The position numbers and the translations under genes were made by a program. From positions 1,054,001 to 1,118,000 of the forward strand of contig NZ_AP025506.1 in NCBI RefSeq assembly GCF_024347595.1: a DNA stretch of 64,000 bases, given 5' to 3'. Under the pieces are notes generated by a model, which worked only from the letters and a program-made list of their open reading frames with translations, had not been told where the DNA came from and did no database searches. This stretch comes from Vibrio pomeroyi. GTDB taxonomy: Bacteria > Pseudomonadota > Gammaproteobacteria > Enterobacterales > Vibrionaceae. Of this stretch, positions 50,229 through 58,625 are shown piece after piece (the first letter of the stretch is position 1; every line of letters starts with the position of its first letter).

Positions 50229-53200
50229 CTATATTTTTGAGTTCCGATTGGCTCTGACTTTCATAGCCCAGTACGAAGCTTCTTTTTCAAAGTAGACTTT
50301 AGGGTTGTCAGCGATGGCTTTAAACGGGAATTTTTTACTGGAAGATATCAATATTTTCTCAGTCAAACCTGCATTGCATAAATATAGGCTACCATTGAAA
50401 CTACGAACATTTAGCTGATGGCTTTCAGGCTCAGTGTTTTTTAAGACAAAATTACTAATTTGAGTCAATTCATCTTCTTCTTTGCCATCTTGTTCCTTAG
50501 TAAACAACTCTACCCATTTTTTTGTTACTTCATCGCAGAGTAATTCAATGTTTACTGAATTATCTTTTAGCAACTTAACTAACTTTACTTTGTTTAAACT
50601 AGTAAGTTTTCCTAGTGGTATATTAGAAAGTTCAAATGCTGCTACTCGTGATTTTAATCCCGCCAAATAGATCTTCACCGAATCCATATTAGGAACGCCT
50701 ATTTCGCAATAAAGCGCTAATTCTTCGAGCAATTTAGCTTCGTCATCTAATTCTAAGTCAAATAGCTTTCTTGTAATTGCATTAATAGCCCAAGGTAGCG
50801 TCATTGAAAAATAAGAAACACATATCTCTTGACCATTCTCGTGAATAGCTATTTGTGACAGTGGTTTTGCGCTAAACCACTTCAATCGGACTTCATCTAA
50901 CTCAGCTTCTTCATAATCATGCTTAAAAGTAACTGTTGGGAGTTGTTGAACTAACTTTTCAATACTTTTTGAAAATTCTGCTAGGTCAGTAGCACAACCT
51001 TCTGACTCTTTGTAAACCTTTATGCTCTCTTTTATTGGGTCAATATAATCGTCTAATGCTTTTGACGAGCTTAATGGAATGCCAGACTTAACCATACCTT
51101 CCCAATTCACATAAGCACCAGCCATGTTGAGCACTGCTCTATTTCTGCTTTTAAGAAAATTAATGATATCTTCTTGAGATACCACCTCATCATCTCCTGC
51201 TTGAATATAAGCCAATGAGTTCCTAAAAACTGTGTCAATCCAGTTCGAAGGATCTGGTAATTCGTGTGCTTTATTTTTATAGTCTAATGCTAAAAGTGTG
51301 TCATCAATCCAGTCGAATACTTGCGGAAATATATTTGAGTAATCTGTATTATCAGATTTAAACTGAGAAAAATCATTAGTAGCAACTAGATCTAACAATA
51401 ATTCAAAACTAACATTACATTGTATTGATATATCCTTTAAATATTTTACTAGTGCCAGCAATCCACTCTTGGCATGTTCCATTTTCGATGAGTCAAAGTA
51501 TTCATGGCAAAAACCAAGATCCCTTTGATAGCTCCAATTAGTCTCATCAATACAATACAAGACTTTTCCTTCAATATCTGTAAAGGCTCTTCCTGCTCGC
51601 CCAGCAATATTCCAAAAATCTTTTGAATCTATTTTTACCGCGTCTTGGTGATTCATAAATACATCAGCAAAAATCACTGTTGATATGCCTATATTAACTC
51701 CCTGCCCTAGACTAGTGGTCGAAACAATAACCTTAACATTGTCCGTTCGCATTAGTTGCTCAGTCAAAATTCGGACATCGGTAGGTAATTTTCCGAAATG
51801 ACATAGAATTCCATATCGAGCCAGTTCATATATGTCACTAACGCCAGCTTCATCGCAAGCGAGCCTAAATGACTCAAAAAGTACTTCGTTATTATAGTTG
51901 TGTAATTCGGGAGTTCCTCCCATTGCCTTCAGTACCCTATTAGCTGAAGATACGACATATCTAGCCTGAGCAACAAACATCAAGACAGTCCCAAGTTGCG
52001 ATAGCTTTAATGCTGTAGCTGCAATTCCTTCATTTTTGTCACTCGGAAAATATTTAGTTCTTGCGCGAGGTGGTAAGAACTTTTCGACAAAATTTTTGTT
52101 AAATGAGGTTGGTTCGCCAAACCATTCTATTGTTACATTTTTAGCGTGAGTCCATTTAATTGTTCCAAATCGCTTGTCTGCAATTGTCTTATCGGTTTGA
52201 TAAACACTGCTACTATCCTCGGCTATCCATTGGGCAATATCATTTGTATTAGGTAGGACAGCGGAAAGAAGCATAATCTTGCCATCATTTTTATTGACGT
52301 GATGCTTTAGCTCTTCGATAAACAACTCAATTTTAATTAATCTTTCTTCTGCCCCAAGCAGGTGTCCCTCATCAATAATAAGTAAACTAATTCCATTGGC
52401 GATATCTTCATCTGCCCTAACTATCGCCTTGGCTTTTTCAGGGGTTGCAATAATCACATTTGAGTTTTCGATTAGTGCCTTATCTAGCTTACTAAATTGT
52501 CCTCCGCCATATAGGAACGTAGTAGAAAACCCCAAGGGGGCTAATGTCTTCTCCATTGATTCCTCTACCTCATAAGATAATGAACGGAATGGAGCAAGGT
52601 ATAGTACTTTGGAAAAAGGGTTATCAATCAAAGCTTCCAAAATAGCGATCTCAGCTATTCTGGTTTTGCCACTACTTGTTGGTAGACTCAGGACAATATC
52701 ATTATCATCTTGCATTGCCTGTAATGCATTATATTGAGCAAAGAATAACTCCATAATTGGTGGTGTTCGTAATGCTAGTTGTGCTACATAATCATCTGTA
52801 ATATCACTCTTAATTAATTTTGGTATCACATTCCAAAATGAGTACTTCTTAAAAACATTAAGTAATATTATTAACAACCTCGACAACCACCAAATAGTAG
52901 GTTCGTCATCAATAGAAGCCAATTCTTTCAAGTCAGTTAGAGATTCTTGTCCGAGATAAAGATATTCTTCTTTGCCCGAGTAAATGTATTCCAACACTAA
53001 ATTTAGGGATTTAGATAAGATAATTGCATAATGCTTGTTGTTCTGTTCTAGTTCGTCCTCAGAAACTTTATCATATTCATCGTCAAACTGAATGTTGTTA
53101 ATTTCGTGAATAAGTGCTTGCAGATCTTTTCTCAGAAAACTGCTAAATAGATTAATTAATGGCGTTTTAGCTTTGACATTTTTAATCGCTATAAACGATT

Positions 53201-53561
53201 TTGAATACTGAGAAGCTAGGTAAAAAGATAAACTACTAACAACCAAGTAAAAGCTACTTTTCTTGCTAAGTTCAGTATTAGGGGCGTGAATGTAATGTAT
53301 AATGTCGCCTGCTTTCTCAAATGCTTGCAGAGCAACATCATCAATTTCACTTTTTTCAGTTATGGCACAACCTATAGATAAATATGCGAAGGCAATACTA
53401 TTAACCCTATCCGTTAATCCTTCTGTAAAATTTGGAAAGTTAGCTTCATCTTCTTTGACAGCTAAAAGAATATTCTTCGCGTTGGCTTGCGCAATTAAGT
53501 TCTGAGCGAATTCATCGTTTTCAAGCTTATCAAACAGCTTCTGAGCTTTTACGGTATCCAT
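50229..53561 (-). CDS. hamB: Hachiman HamB: Ski2-like DEAD/DEAH helicase
   Basis: An 1110-residue superfamily 2 helicase. After an alpha-helical N-terminal region of about 280 residues come motif I PTSSGKT (294-300), motif Ia region LAPFRSLSYEV (323), motif II DEGH (397-400), motif III SAVLPN (433), motif IV region FVAQARYVVSSANRVL (529), motif V STTSLGQGVNIG (614) and motif VI GRAGRAF (654-660). The last 400 residues are helical and Ski2-like. With the DUF1837 gene two bases upstream it forms the two-gene Hachiman anti-phage system, in which HamB senses aberrant DNA and unleashes HamA. The gene is much more AT-rich than neighbours, a mark of recent acquisition. Confidence 0.93.
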   Translation of the reverse strand: MDTVKAQKLFDKLENDEFAQNLIAQANAKNILLAVKEDEANFPNFTEGLTDRVNSIAFAYLSIGCAITEKSEIDDVALQAFEKAGDIIHYIHAPNTELSKKSSFYLVVSSLSFYLASQYSKSFIAIKNVKAKTPLINLFSSFLRKDLQALIHEINNIQFDDEYDKVSEDELEQNNKHYAIILSKSLNLVLEYIYSGKEEYLYLGQESLTDLKELASIDDEPTIWWLSRLLIILLNVFKKYSFWNVIPKLIKSDITDDYVAQLALRTPPIMELFFAQYNALQAMQDDNDIVLSLPTSSGKTRIAEIAILEALIDNPFSKVLYLAPFRSLSYEVEESMEKTLAPLGFSTTFLYGGGQFSKLDKALIENSNVIIATPEKAKAIVRADEDIANGISLLIIDEGHLLGAEERLIKIELFIEELKHHVNKNDGKIMLLSAVLPNTNDIAQWIAEDSSSVYQTDKTIADKRFGTIKWTHAKNVTIEWFGEPTSFNKNFVEKFLPPRARTKYFPSDKNEGIAATALKLSQLGTVLMFVAQARYVVSSANRVLKAMGGTPELHNYNNEVLFESFRLACDEAGVSDIYELARYGILCHFGKLPTDVRILTEQLMRTDNVKVIVSTTSLGQGVNIGISTVIFADVFMNHQDAVKIDSKDFWNIAGRAGRAFTDIEGKVLYCIDETNWSYQRDLGFCHEYFDSSKMEHAKSGLLALVKYLKDISIQCNVSFELLLDLVATNDFSQFKSDNTDYSNIFPQVFDWIDDTLLALDYKNKAHELPDPSNWIDTVFRNSLAYIQAGDDEVVSQEDIINFLKSRNRAVLNMAGAYVNWEGMVKSGIPLSSSKALDDYIDPIKESIKVYKESEGCATDLAEFSKSIEKLVQQLPTVTFKHDYEEAELDEVRLKWFSAKPLSQIAIHENGQEICVSYFSMTLPWAINAITRKLFDLELDDEAKLLEELALYCEIGVPNMDSVKIYLAGLKSRVAAFELSNIPLGKLTSLNKVKLVKLLKDNSVNIELLCDEVTKKWVELFTKEQDGKEEDELTQISNFVLKNTEPESHQLNVRSFNGSLYLCNAGLTEKILISSSKKFPFKAIADNPKVYFEKEASYWAMKVRANRNSKI

Positions 53562-53563
53562 TT

Positions 53564-54394
53564 CTACTCCATCACCATTTTTAGTGCTTCGTCAAAGCTA
53601 TTCTTAACAAGCTGAGCTGGGTTATCTTCACCATAAGATACTATGACAAGGTTTTTATTATTAGAGTTTAAGTGTTTCTCTATGGTCTTATATGTAGAAG
53701 CTTCACTGTGATAAAAGCCAACATATGTAACTGGAGTTTTTTGGGTATGAAGGTTCGTGATCAAATCATCAATTTCGTTTGCTAAAAGTTCATCTCCCAT
53801 TTCTTCTAGTCTGTCACTAACAAAGGTCAAAGATATGGGTAAATTTTTGTTCGATAACGATTCAACAATATCATCTAAAGCTTTTTTGTTTTTAGTCGAA
53901 CGGAATTTTGCTTCTCCCATTATTACTCTATTTTGAATATTCTGTTTTTCAAATAGTAATAAATCGTCTCCTTTCATAGACTGCTCTACATTCGGGTTGT
54001 ACCGCAGTTTGTACACAAGGATTTCTAAACCTGATGTTTCAGTAAGGTATTCTGCAAGGATTATTTCGCCTAGATTACCTTTTTGCGTAGTTGCAGACTT
54101 AATCGGAAAAGGAACTTTTCCTTCCATATACTGAGCGAAGCCATGCTTAGCTAAGATTTGTTTTTTCCTCTCTATCCTAGCGATACGAGCTTCGGTTGCA
54201 TGATGTTTAATTACCCATTGCGACAAATGATCAACTAGAGTAGCGCTGCTTATACCTTTATTTGTAAGCTTTCTATGTTTTTTGTTGACTGTTGCAAGTG
54301 TATCTTCACACTCAAACCAATCAAAAAACAAACCCGACCTAGGATGTTCACCGATTAACTTACTTTGAGCTGTTGTTTGTTTTTTCGCGCTCAT
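53564..54394 (-). CDS. hamA: Hachiman HamA: DUF1837 nuclease effector
   Basis: A 276-residue DUF1837 protein with a PD-(D/E)xK-like fold: Glu110 in QKGNLGEIILAEYL, Asp143/144 in MKGDDLLLFE, and Glu161-x-Lys163 in MGEAKFRS. These are the expected catalytic residues. HamA is the nuclease effector of Hachiman, held inactive by HamB until phage DNA is detected. The stop is two bases before hamB ATG, so both are translated together. The size (276) is in the usual HamA range. Identification is from motif order and the helicase partner; no other defence gene is attached. Confidence 0.93.
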   Translation of the reverse strand: MSAKKQTTAQSKLIGEHPRSGLFFDWFECEDTLATVNKKHRKLTNKGISSATLVDHLSQWVIKHHATEARIARIERKKQILAKHGFAQYMEGKVPFPIKSATTQKGNLGEIILAEYLTETSGLEILVYKLRYNPNVEQSMKGDDLLLFEKQNIQNRVIMGEAKFRSTKNKKALDDIVESLSNKNLPISLTFVSDRLEEMGDELLANEIDDLITNLHTQKTPVTYVGFYHSEASTYKTIEKHLNSNNKNLVIVSYGEDNPAQLVKNSFDEALKMVME

Positions 54395-54626
54395 AATTCG
54401 CCCGTATACTTTTGATTTATGCGTTGCAATTCACTAATCATCAAAGTTAAATCAGTTTAGTTTATCCTCTTTACATTCAGTTCATCAGAAAATAACTTAG
54501 AAAACCAGACGCTTGCAGCATATTTTGTCGTAGTACCATACTTTGGTCGACTTTGTAGGTCAGTAAATCATTCACAATATTGCTGAAGCAAGCTTTGGGG
54601 CAAATCCGTGTTAGCTCATAATTAAA
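54395..54626. other. Upstream region of hamAB
   Basis: About 230 bp of AT-rich non-coding sequence that should hold the hamAB promoter (a weak TATACG -10-like box lies just before hamA). No operator recognised. Confidence 0.45.
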
Positions 54627-54690
54627 TCCCCTCCTAGCCTCCCCTTAATCAGCATCTTCGATCCATTGTGGTTCGTGGAAAGGGGAGGGA
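54627..54690 (+). repeat. C/T-rich inverted repeat, copy B
   Basis: TCCCCTCCTAGCCTCCCCTT (54627-54646), a spacer, then GGAAAGGGGAGGGA (54677-54690). Same type and orientation as the element at 48633; the two enclose the pyrophosphatase and hamAB genes. Confidence 0.75.
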
Positions 54691-54786
54691 CAGAATGCCG
54701 ATCGTTACATACGCAGATACACATTCAGCGGCAAAGAAGATTCTCCCCCTCGGTCGCAGATCTAAAGAGGTTGATGAACTTAACAT

Positions 54787-54808
54787 GAGGGGAGTTAGAA
54801 GGGGAGGG
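54787..54808 (-). repeat. Extra arm of the C/T-rich repeat, inverted
   Basis: GAGGGGAGTTAGAAGGGGAGGG resembles the arm of copies A and B read on the other strand. It lies with copy B in the gap before the GNAT gene. Confidence 0.6.
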
Positions 54809-54876
54809 TGTTCTAAATCAGACCGAACGCACGGGATATCAACGCTCTCAATTCAGAATAGTATTACGCTTCACCC

Positions 54877-54908
54877 AAAAAAATGGAACGCCTGAGCGTT
54901 CCATTTTT
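54877..54908. terminator. Terminator after GNAT gene
   Basis: AAATGGAACGC / GCGTTCCATTT with a CTGA loop, flanked by A- and T-tracts; works for the minus-strand GNAT gene. Confidence 0.85.
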
Positions 54909-54923
54909 CGTATCTGATTTACC

Positions 54924-55430
54924 TTAAACTTGCTCGCTTGGGTGTCCCCACATTAGCTCGCTTGCGTAAGGGCCAGTGACGCTTGAGGTAGATTCACCTA
55001 CGCCGTCTAGTGCGCCAGGGGTCAGTGCTTTAGCGAACCAGCACTCAAGTGGTGCAAGTGTTCTTACTGGTGGAAGCACGTTGTGTGGCGTGTTGTAGCG
55101 GTTGCCGTAGTGGAACGGTTCGCCCATCACGAAGATAACGTCAGCGTCGAGTTGTTTCTCGGCTTCTTCCATTAATCGAGTCGCGTAGCCTTTGCCTTGG
55201 TATTCTGGCACCACAGCTAAAGGTGCAAGTACATAACACTTCAGGTGTGGTGCTGCGTCTATTGTGATTGGGGTATAGCATGCGTGTGCTACGCCTTCAT
55301 GCACGATAGAAAAGCTGCCGTCAGCAATAAGATCGTCGGCAAACTCTGCGTACAGTTTTGCATGGCGTTCGTCGTAAAGCCCGCCTGCGGCGGCGAAAGC
55401 TTCGTATTGAATTTCATAAGGGGTTTTCAT
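54924..55430 (-). CDS. GNAT family N-acetyltransferase
   Basis: A 168-residue acetyltransferase. Motif A is APLAVVPEYQGKGYATRLMEEAEKQL near residue 76 with the Q-x-K-G-Y loop. It is followed by VIFVMGEPFHYGNRYN, which is the YhbS-like style of product/substrate pocket. The N-terminus (MKTPYEIQYEAFAAAGGLYDERHAKLY) has no signal. Substrate is unknown. It is convergent with the repeats and terminator on its 3' side and the TetR gene is 98 bp upstream, both on minus. Confidence 0.88.
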   Translation of the reverse strand: MKTPYEIQYEAFAAAGGLYDERHAKLYAEFADDLIADGSFSIVHEGVAHACYTPITIDAAPHLKCYVLAPLAVVPEYQGKGYATRLMEEAEKQLDADVIFVMGEPFHYGNRYNTPHNVLPPVRTLAPLECWFAKALTPGALDGVGESTSSVTGPYASELMWGHPSEQV

Positions 55431-55528
55431 TTGAAAAATTCCTAACTTAAATTAATTGTCGTTGGCGTTTCAGGTATCTGATTGCTTTAGATAGCCAACA
55501 ACGTTTTATTGAGCTTTAAGCGAGGTAC

Positions 55529-56095
55529 TTATAAATCCAGCAGCAGTAAGTACTTAGCTATGAAGCGTTCTTTAATTTGTTCTAACGGGTAATCACCTTC
55601 CGAGAACAAGTAATTGAGTGCGATACCATCGATATCGGCGATCAACATATGGCCATCAACCATGCTGTTGGTGTTTGGAATATCACGAACAATCACTTCG
55701 AAAGATTCCATCATCAGTTGATAGCGTTCATCTAATAGGTCTTTCAATATCAGCCTTGTTGAGGGCTGGCATTTCAATTGGTAATCAAGTTGATAAAACC
55801 GTTTTTGTTGTGGGTCGGCCATCGACAAGAAGATGTGCTCGATAAGGTTAATAAACCTCTCTTTTGCCGACATTCCTTCACTCGATTGGTCAACACTTTC
55901 GCCCACTTCGCTAATGATTTCAGCCATGCGAACAAACACTTGTCTTAGTAGATCATCTTTGTTTTTGAAATGATGAAAAACTAAACCCTTCGATACTTTT
56001 GCCGTTTCACACACTTGCGCGATAGACGTTTTTTCAAAGCCTTGTGTCGCGAATAATTCAATCGCGGCTTGGATTGCTTGCTGCTTCTTGTCCAT
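55529..56095 (-). CDS. TetR/AcrR family regulator
   Basis: A 188-residue regulator: HTH at residues 5-50 (AIQAAIELFATQGFEKTSIAQVCETAKVSKGLVFHHFKNKDDLLRQVF), then an all-helical ligand domain. ATG 56095 is the usual start MDKKQQ; a GTG at 56104 is possible. Its target is not obvious; the gap of about 245 bp upstream has a GGTCTG-type inverted site at the -10 region (CCGACTATCCGGTCTG) that may be its autoregulatory operator. It may also regulate GNAT downstream. Confidence 0.9.
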   Translation of the reverse strand: MDKKQQAIQAAIELFATQGFEKTSIAQVCETAKVSKGLVFHHFKNKDDLLRQVFVRMAEIISEVGESVDQSSEGMSAKERFINLIEHIFLSMADPQQKRFYQLDYQLKCQPSTRLILKDLLDERYQLMMESFEVIVRDIPNTNSMVDGHMLIADIDGIALNYLFSEGDYPLEQIKERFIAKYLLLLDL

Positions 56096-56350
56096 GGGAA
56101 TCACTCAATTAATTTACAAACCGACTATCCGGTCTGTAGTTCATGGTGCGGATAATATACAACAACAATGAGGGACGCAAGATCTTTAAAGATCGTTTTT
56201 TGGGAGCGGTTGTAGGCAGGTTTAACTTGGGTGAGAGTGACTTTGTACTGCACTTTGTTTGGATTCGAGATTCATCTGGAGCGAAAGTTTACGGGGAGTA
56301 ATAAGCTAAAGAGGGAGGAGGCTCTTTAGCCATAGAGCGGAGTTGTGTGG

Positions 56351-56809
56351 TTATTGCTTGCCTAACGAGGCCGCGAAACATTCTTGGTTCGGGTTACGCA
56401 GTTTGATGATCGTTTTGCTTGGGTCGATACGATTCAGCGAGTCATCACTAAGATTGGCGTGATTGAAATCGGTACGGAATAGATCCGCGCGATACAGATC
56501 GACGTTGAGCATTTGTGCGTGGCTCATGTCTGCGTTTCGCAAATCAGCATCACGGAATGTCGCGTTGTTCAGGTTCGCGTGGCTGAAATTGGCGTAGGTG
56601 ATGTCAGCCTCATTCATGTTTGTGCCTGATAAATCGGCACCACTAAAGTTGGCTCGGATTAGGTTGGCACAACGCAGGTCTAGGTTTTGAAGTGCTAAGT
56701 GGCTTAGGTCGGCATTACGTAATTGCGCTCTTTCTCCGCCTTGGTTTTCTAGCCACAGTTTGTGTTGTTGAAGAATAGAATCAAGCTCTTGCTGAGTGTA
56801 GGTATTCAT
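56351..56809 (-). CDS. Pentapeptide-repeat protein
   Basis: A 152-residue protein made mostly of A(D/N)LxX pentapeptides (residues 25-120: LRNADLSHLALQNLDL..., ANFSGADLSGTN, ANLNNATFRDADLRNADM), which fold as a right-handed beta-helix. Functions in the family include DNA-mimicking gyrase protection (Qnr-like) and toxin immunity; no Qnr-specific loops are apparent. It may stand alone. Confidence 0.88.
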   Translation of the reverse strand: MNTYTQQELDSILQQHKLWLENQGGERAQLRNADLSHLALQNLDLRCANLIRANFSGADLSGTNMNEADITYANFSHANLNNATFRDADLRNADMSHAQMLNVDLYRADLFRTDFNHANLSDDSLNRIDPSKTIIKLRNPNQECFAASLGKQ

Positions 56810-56924
56810 AGTTCACACCACCATTTTCACAGGGATACTGATATTGGGCATCCCTTTGTTGCGTCTCTCGCTGTCTCTCTTTTGTTATCGTGTTTCTGTC
56901 TATTGAGCTTCTTTCTATCGAGAG

Positions 56925-57317
56925 CTAGCTAATCTTGCTGTGCCAAATCTCGCTGTCTGGGCCGACAACACATTCGCCATCCACTCGCATTGATAAACGA
57001 ATCAAGCAGCGTTTGACCACTTCTTTGAAATCGTCTTCAGGTAAGTGTCTTACTGAATCGACCAAGGCTTTGCAGTGCGGAGCGGTTTGCTCTTTTAAGG
57101 TGTAGAACACCCATTTGCCTTTCTTCTCATGATTGAGCAGGCCAGCTTTGTAGAGCATTTTAAGATTACGAGACACGTTGTATTGAGTTTCACCAATGAT
57201 GTCCATTGCTTCAGCCACTGCCATGCATTCATCCACATGCAGGAACAACCAGAACAATCGCAGTCGATTTGGTTCTGATAAGGCTTTTAGCGAATCAATG
57301 TATTTTTCATCCATCAT
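56925..57317 (-). CDS. ArsR family regulator
   Basis: A 130-residue winged-helix ArsR protein (LSEPNRLRLFWLFLHVDECMAVAEAMDIIGETQYNVSRNLKMLYKAGLLNHEKKGKWVFYTLK). The classical ELCVCD metal site is not present; Cys31 of VDECMAV is at that position, and further cysteines (C-rich region near 85-115) could bind metal or metalloid. Start at ATG 57317 behind AAGGG. It follows the permease by 76 bp on the same strand, so it probably represses the operon by the palindrome overlapping the permease leader. Confidence 0.88.
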   Translation of the reverse strand: MMDEKYIDSLKALSEPNRLRLFWLFLHVDECMAVAEAMDIIGETQYNVSRNLKMLYKAGLLNHEKKGKWVFYTLKEQTAPHCKALVDSVRHLPEDDFKEVVKRCLIRLSMRVDGECVVGPDSEIWHSKIS

Positions 57318-57393
57318 GGTTTTACCCTTCCAACTGAGTAGCGCCACTCTTTATGAGCGGCGCGAAGTTTTATTTTGTTCTGAGTAACCGATT

Positions 57394-58329
57394 TTACACA
57401 ACGTATTGGAAGATAGCGCCACCAATGATGGCTGTCGTTAAGACGATTCCTACAAACGCAATTACGGCTTTTCTTTTTAGAACTGCAGATACTAGCGCGA
57501 TTTCCGGCAAACTGGCACCTGTACCGCCAATAATTAGTGCCAATGCCGCGCCTAAGCCCATTCCTTTAGCAATTAATACGTTAAGCAGCGGAATTGCCAT
57601 CTCGATACGTAGGTAAAGTGGGATACCAATCAAGGAAGCGACCACGATAGATTGGAAGCTGTCACCGCCCACGTACTTCTCTACCAGATCTGCAGGTAAG
57701 TAAGCTGCCGAGAACCCACTGATCGCCGCACCCAATAGTACATACGGGATGATTCGCTTGAACAAAGCCCAAGCTCCGCCCATTGCATTACGCATTCTTG
57801 ATGCTGAAGAAGGAGCCGCGCCACAGGTGTTGCCTGTGTTTTTGGTATTGCTTGAACCTGAGCAGCCTTTGCCTTTGGTGTCTTCTAGCTCAGCACCGCG
57901 TTTGATCTCGTTTCTCCAAGGAGATTTAGAAATCAAGTAACCACCAAGAACCGCTGCGGTAAAGGTCACCAAGAAGTACACCACGGTGATCTTCAATCCG
58001 AACGCGGCGTACACCATAGCCAATACGATGAAGTTACACAGTGGCGCCGAGATGATGAAGCTCATCACAGTACCTAATGATGCACCCATCGACGCCATTG
58101 CCATGGTCACCGGAACCACAGCTGCGCTACAAAATGGGGTCAACATCCCGAACAACGCGCCCAATAAGGTTCCCCATTTATCGTGTTTGGTCAGCGTCGC
58201 TTGGAGTTTATCTTGAGGGATATACTCTCGCATGATGCCAGTCAGAACCGACACAATGGCGATGATAACGACCAGACCTTTGGCCACATAAAAGAACTCA
58301 TTTAACGCAATAACTAATTTAGCATCCAC
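57394..58329 (-). CDS. Permease of UPF0718/YraQ (ArsP-like) family
   Basis: An inner-membrane permease of about 311 residues (329 if started at 58383) with eight or more helices. Marks: GMLTPFCSAAVVPVTMAMASMG, FIISAPLCNFIVLAMVYA and GGTGASLPEIALVSAVLKRKAV. A glycine/cysteine loop (GCSGSSNTKNTGNTCGA near residue 170 of the longer form) sits between the two halves and may bind metal or metalloid. Such permeases export metal or organoarsenicals. I prefer the GTG at 58329, because the ATG at 58383 lies inside the operator palindrome; this is open. It is cotranscribed with arsR. Confidence 0.72.
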   Translation of the reverse strand: MDAKLVIALNEFFYVAKGLVVIIAIVSVLTGIMREYIPQDKLQATLTKHDKWGTLLGALFGMLTPFCSAAVVPVTMAMASMGASLGTVMSFIISAPLCNFIVLAMVYAAFGLKITVVYFLVTFTAAVLGGYLISKSPWRNEIKRGAELEDTKGKGCSGSSNTKNTGNTCGAAPSSASRMRNAMGGAWALFKRIIPYVLLGAAISGFSAAYLPADLVEKYVGGDSFQSIVVASLIGIPLYLRIEMAIPLLNVLIAKGMGLGAALALIIGGTGASLPEIALVSAVLKRKAVIAFVGIVLTTAIIGGAIFQYVV

Positions 58330-58364
58330 AATTGGAATCTCTAGCAAGTGAAAAGAGGTTGAAT

Positions 58365-58401
58365 CATATACACACATGCGCAATCGTGCAAGTGTGTATA
58401 T
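58365..58401. promoter_or_regulatory. Palindromic operator upstream of permease/arsR
   Basis: Near-perfect inverted repeat ATATACACAC ... GTGTGTATAT (about 37 bp with the intervening TTGC/GCAT arms). It covers the ATG at 58383, which suggests that this is not the translation start. Fits an ArsR-type operator in the promoter. Confidence 0.7.
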
Positions 58402-58568
58402 TTAAGTTAATTGAAAACAGACTAGGTTAAGCGTGCTTGTGGTTTATGGTTTTCTTTAGGGATGGCTATATTTTGAATGGATTTAATTTTTAATAATCAG
58501 TGGATTAGGTTTCTGTGAGAAGTGGGGTGAGGGTGTTTAAAGGAAGAGGATTAGAGGGTGAAATAAAA

Positions 58569-58598
58569 CGGTGCCATGACGAATTCGCCATAGCACCG
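58569..58598 (-). terminator. Terminator after amidohydrolase
   Basis: CGGTGC...GCACCG stem with an inner near-palindromic CGAATTCG; on the minus strand it ends in TTTTATTT. Confidence 0.8.
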
Positions 58599-58625
58599 CT
58601 GTTATTTTAATCTTTAGACTTTCGA

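Noticed and set aside
54668..54895. Open frame of 75 codons on the plus strand
   Set aside because: It lies inside the C/T-rich repeat region, has no convincing ribosome-binding site or domain and is explained by repeat sequence.
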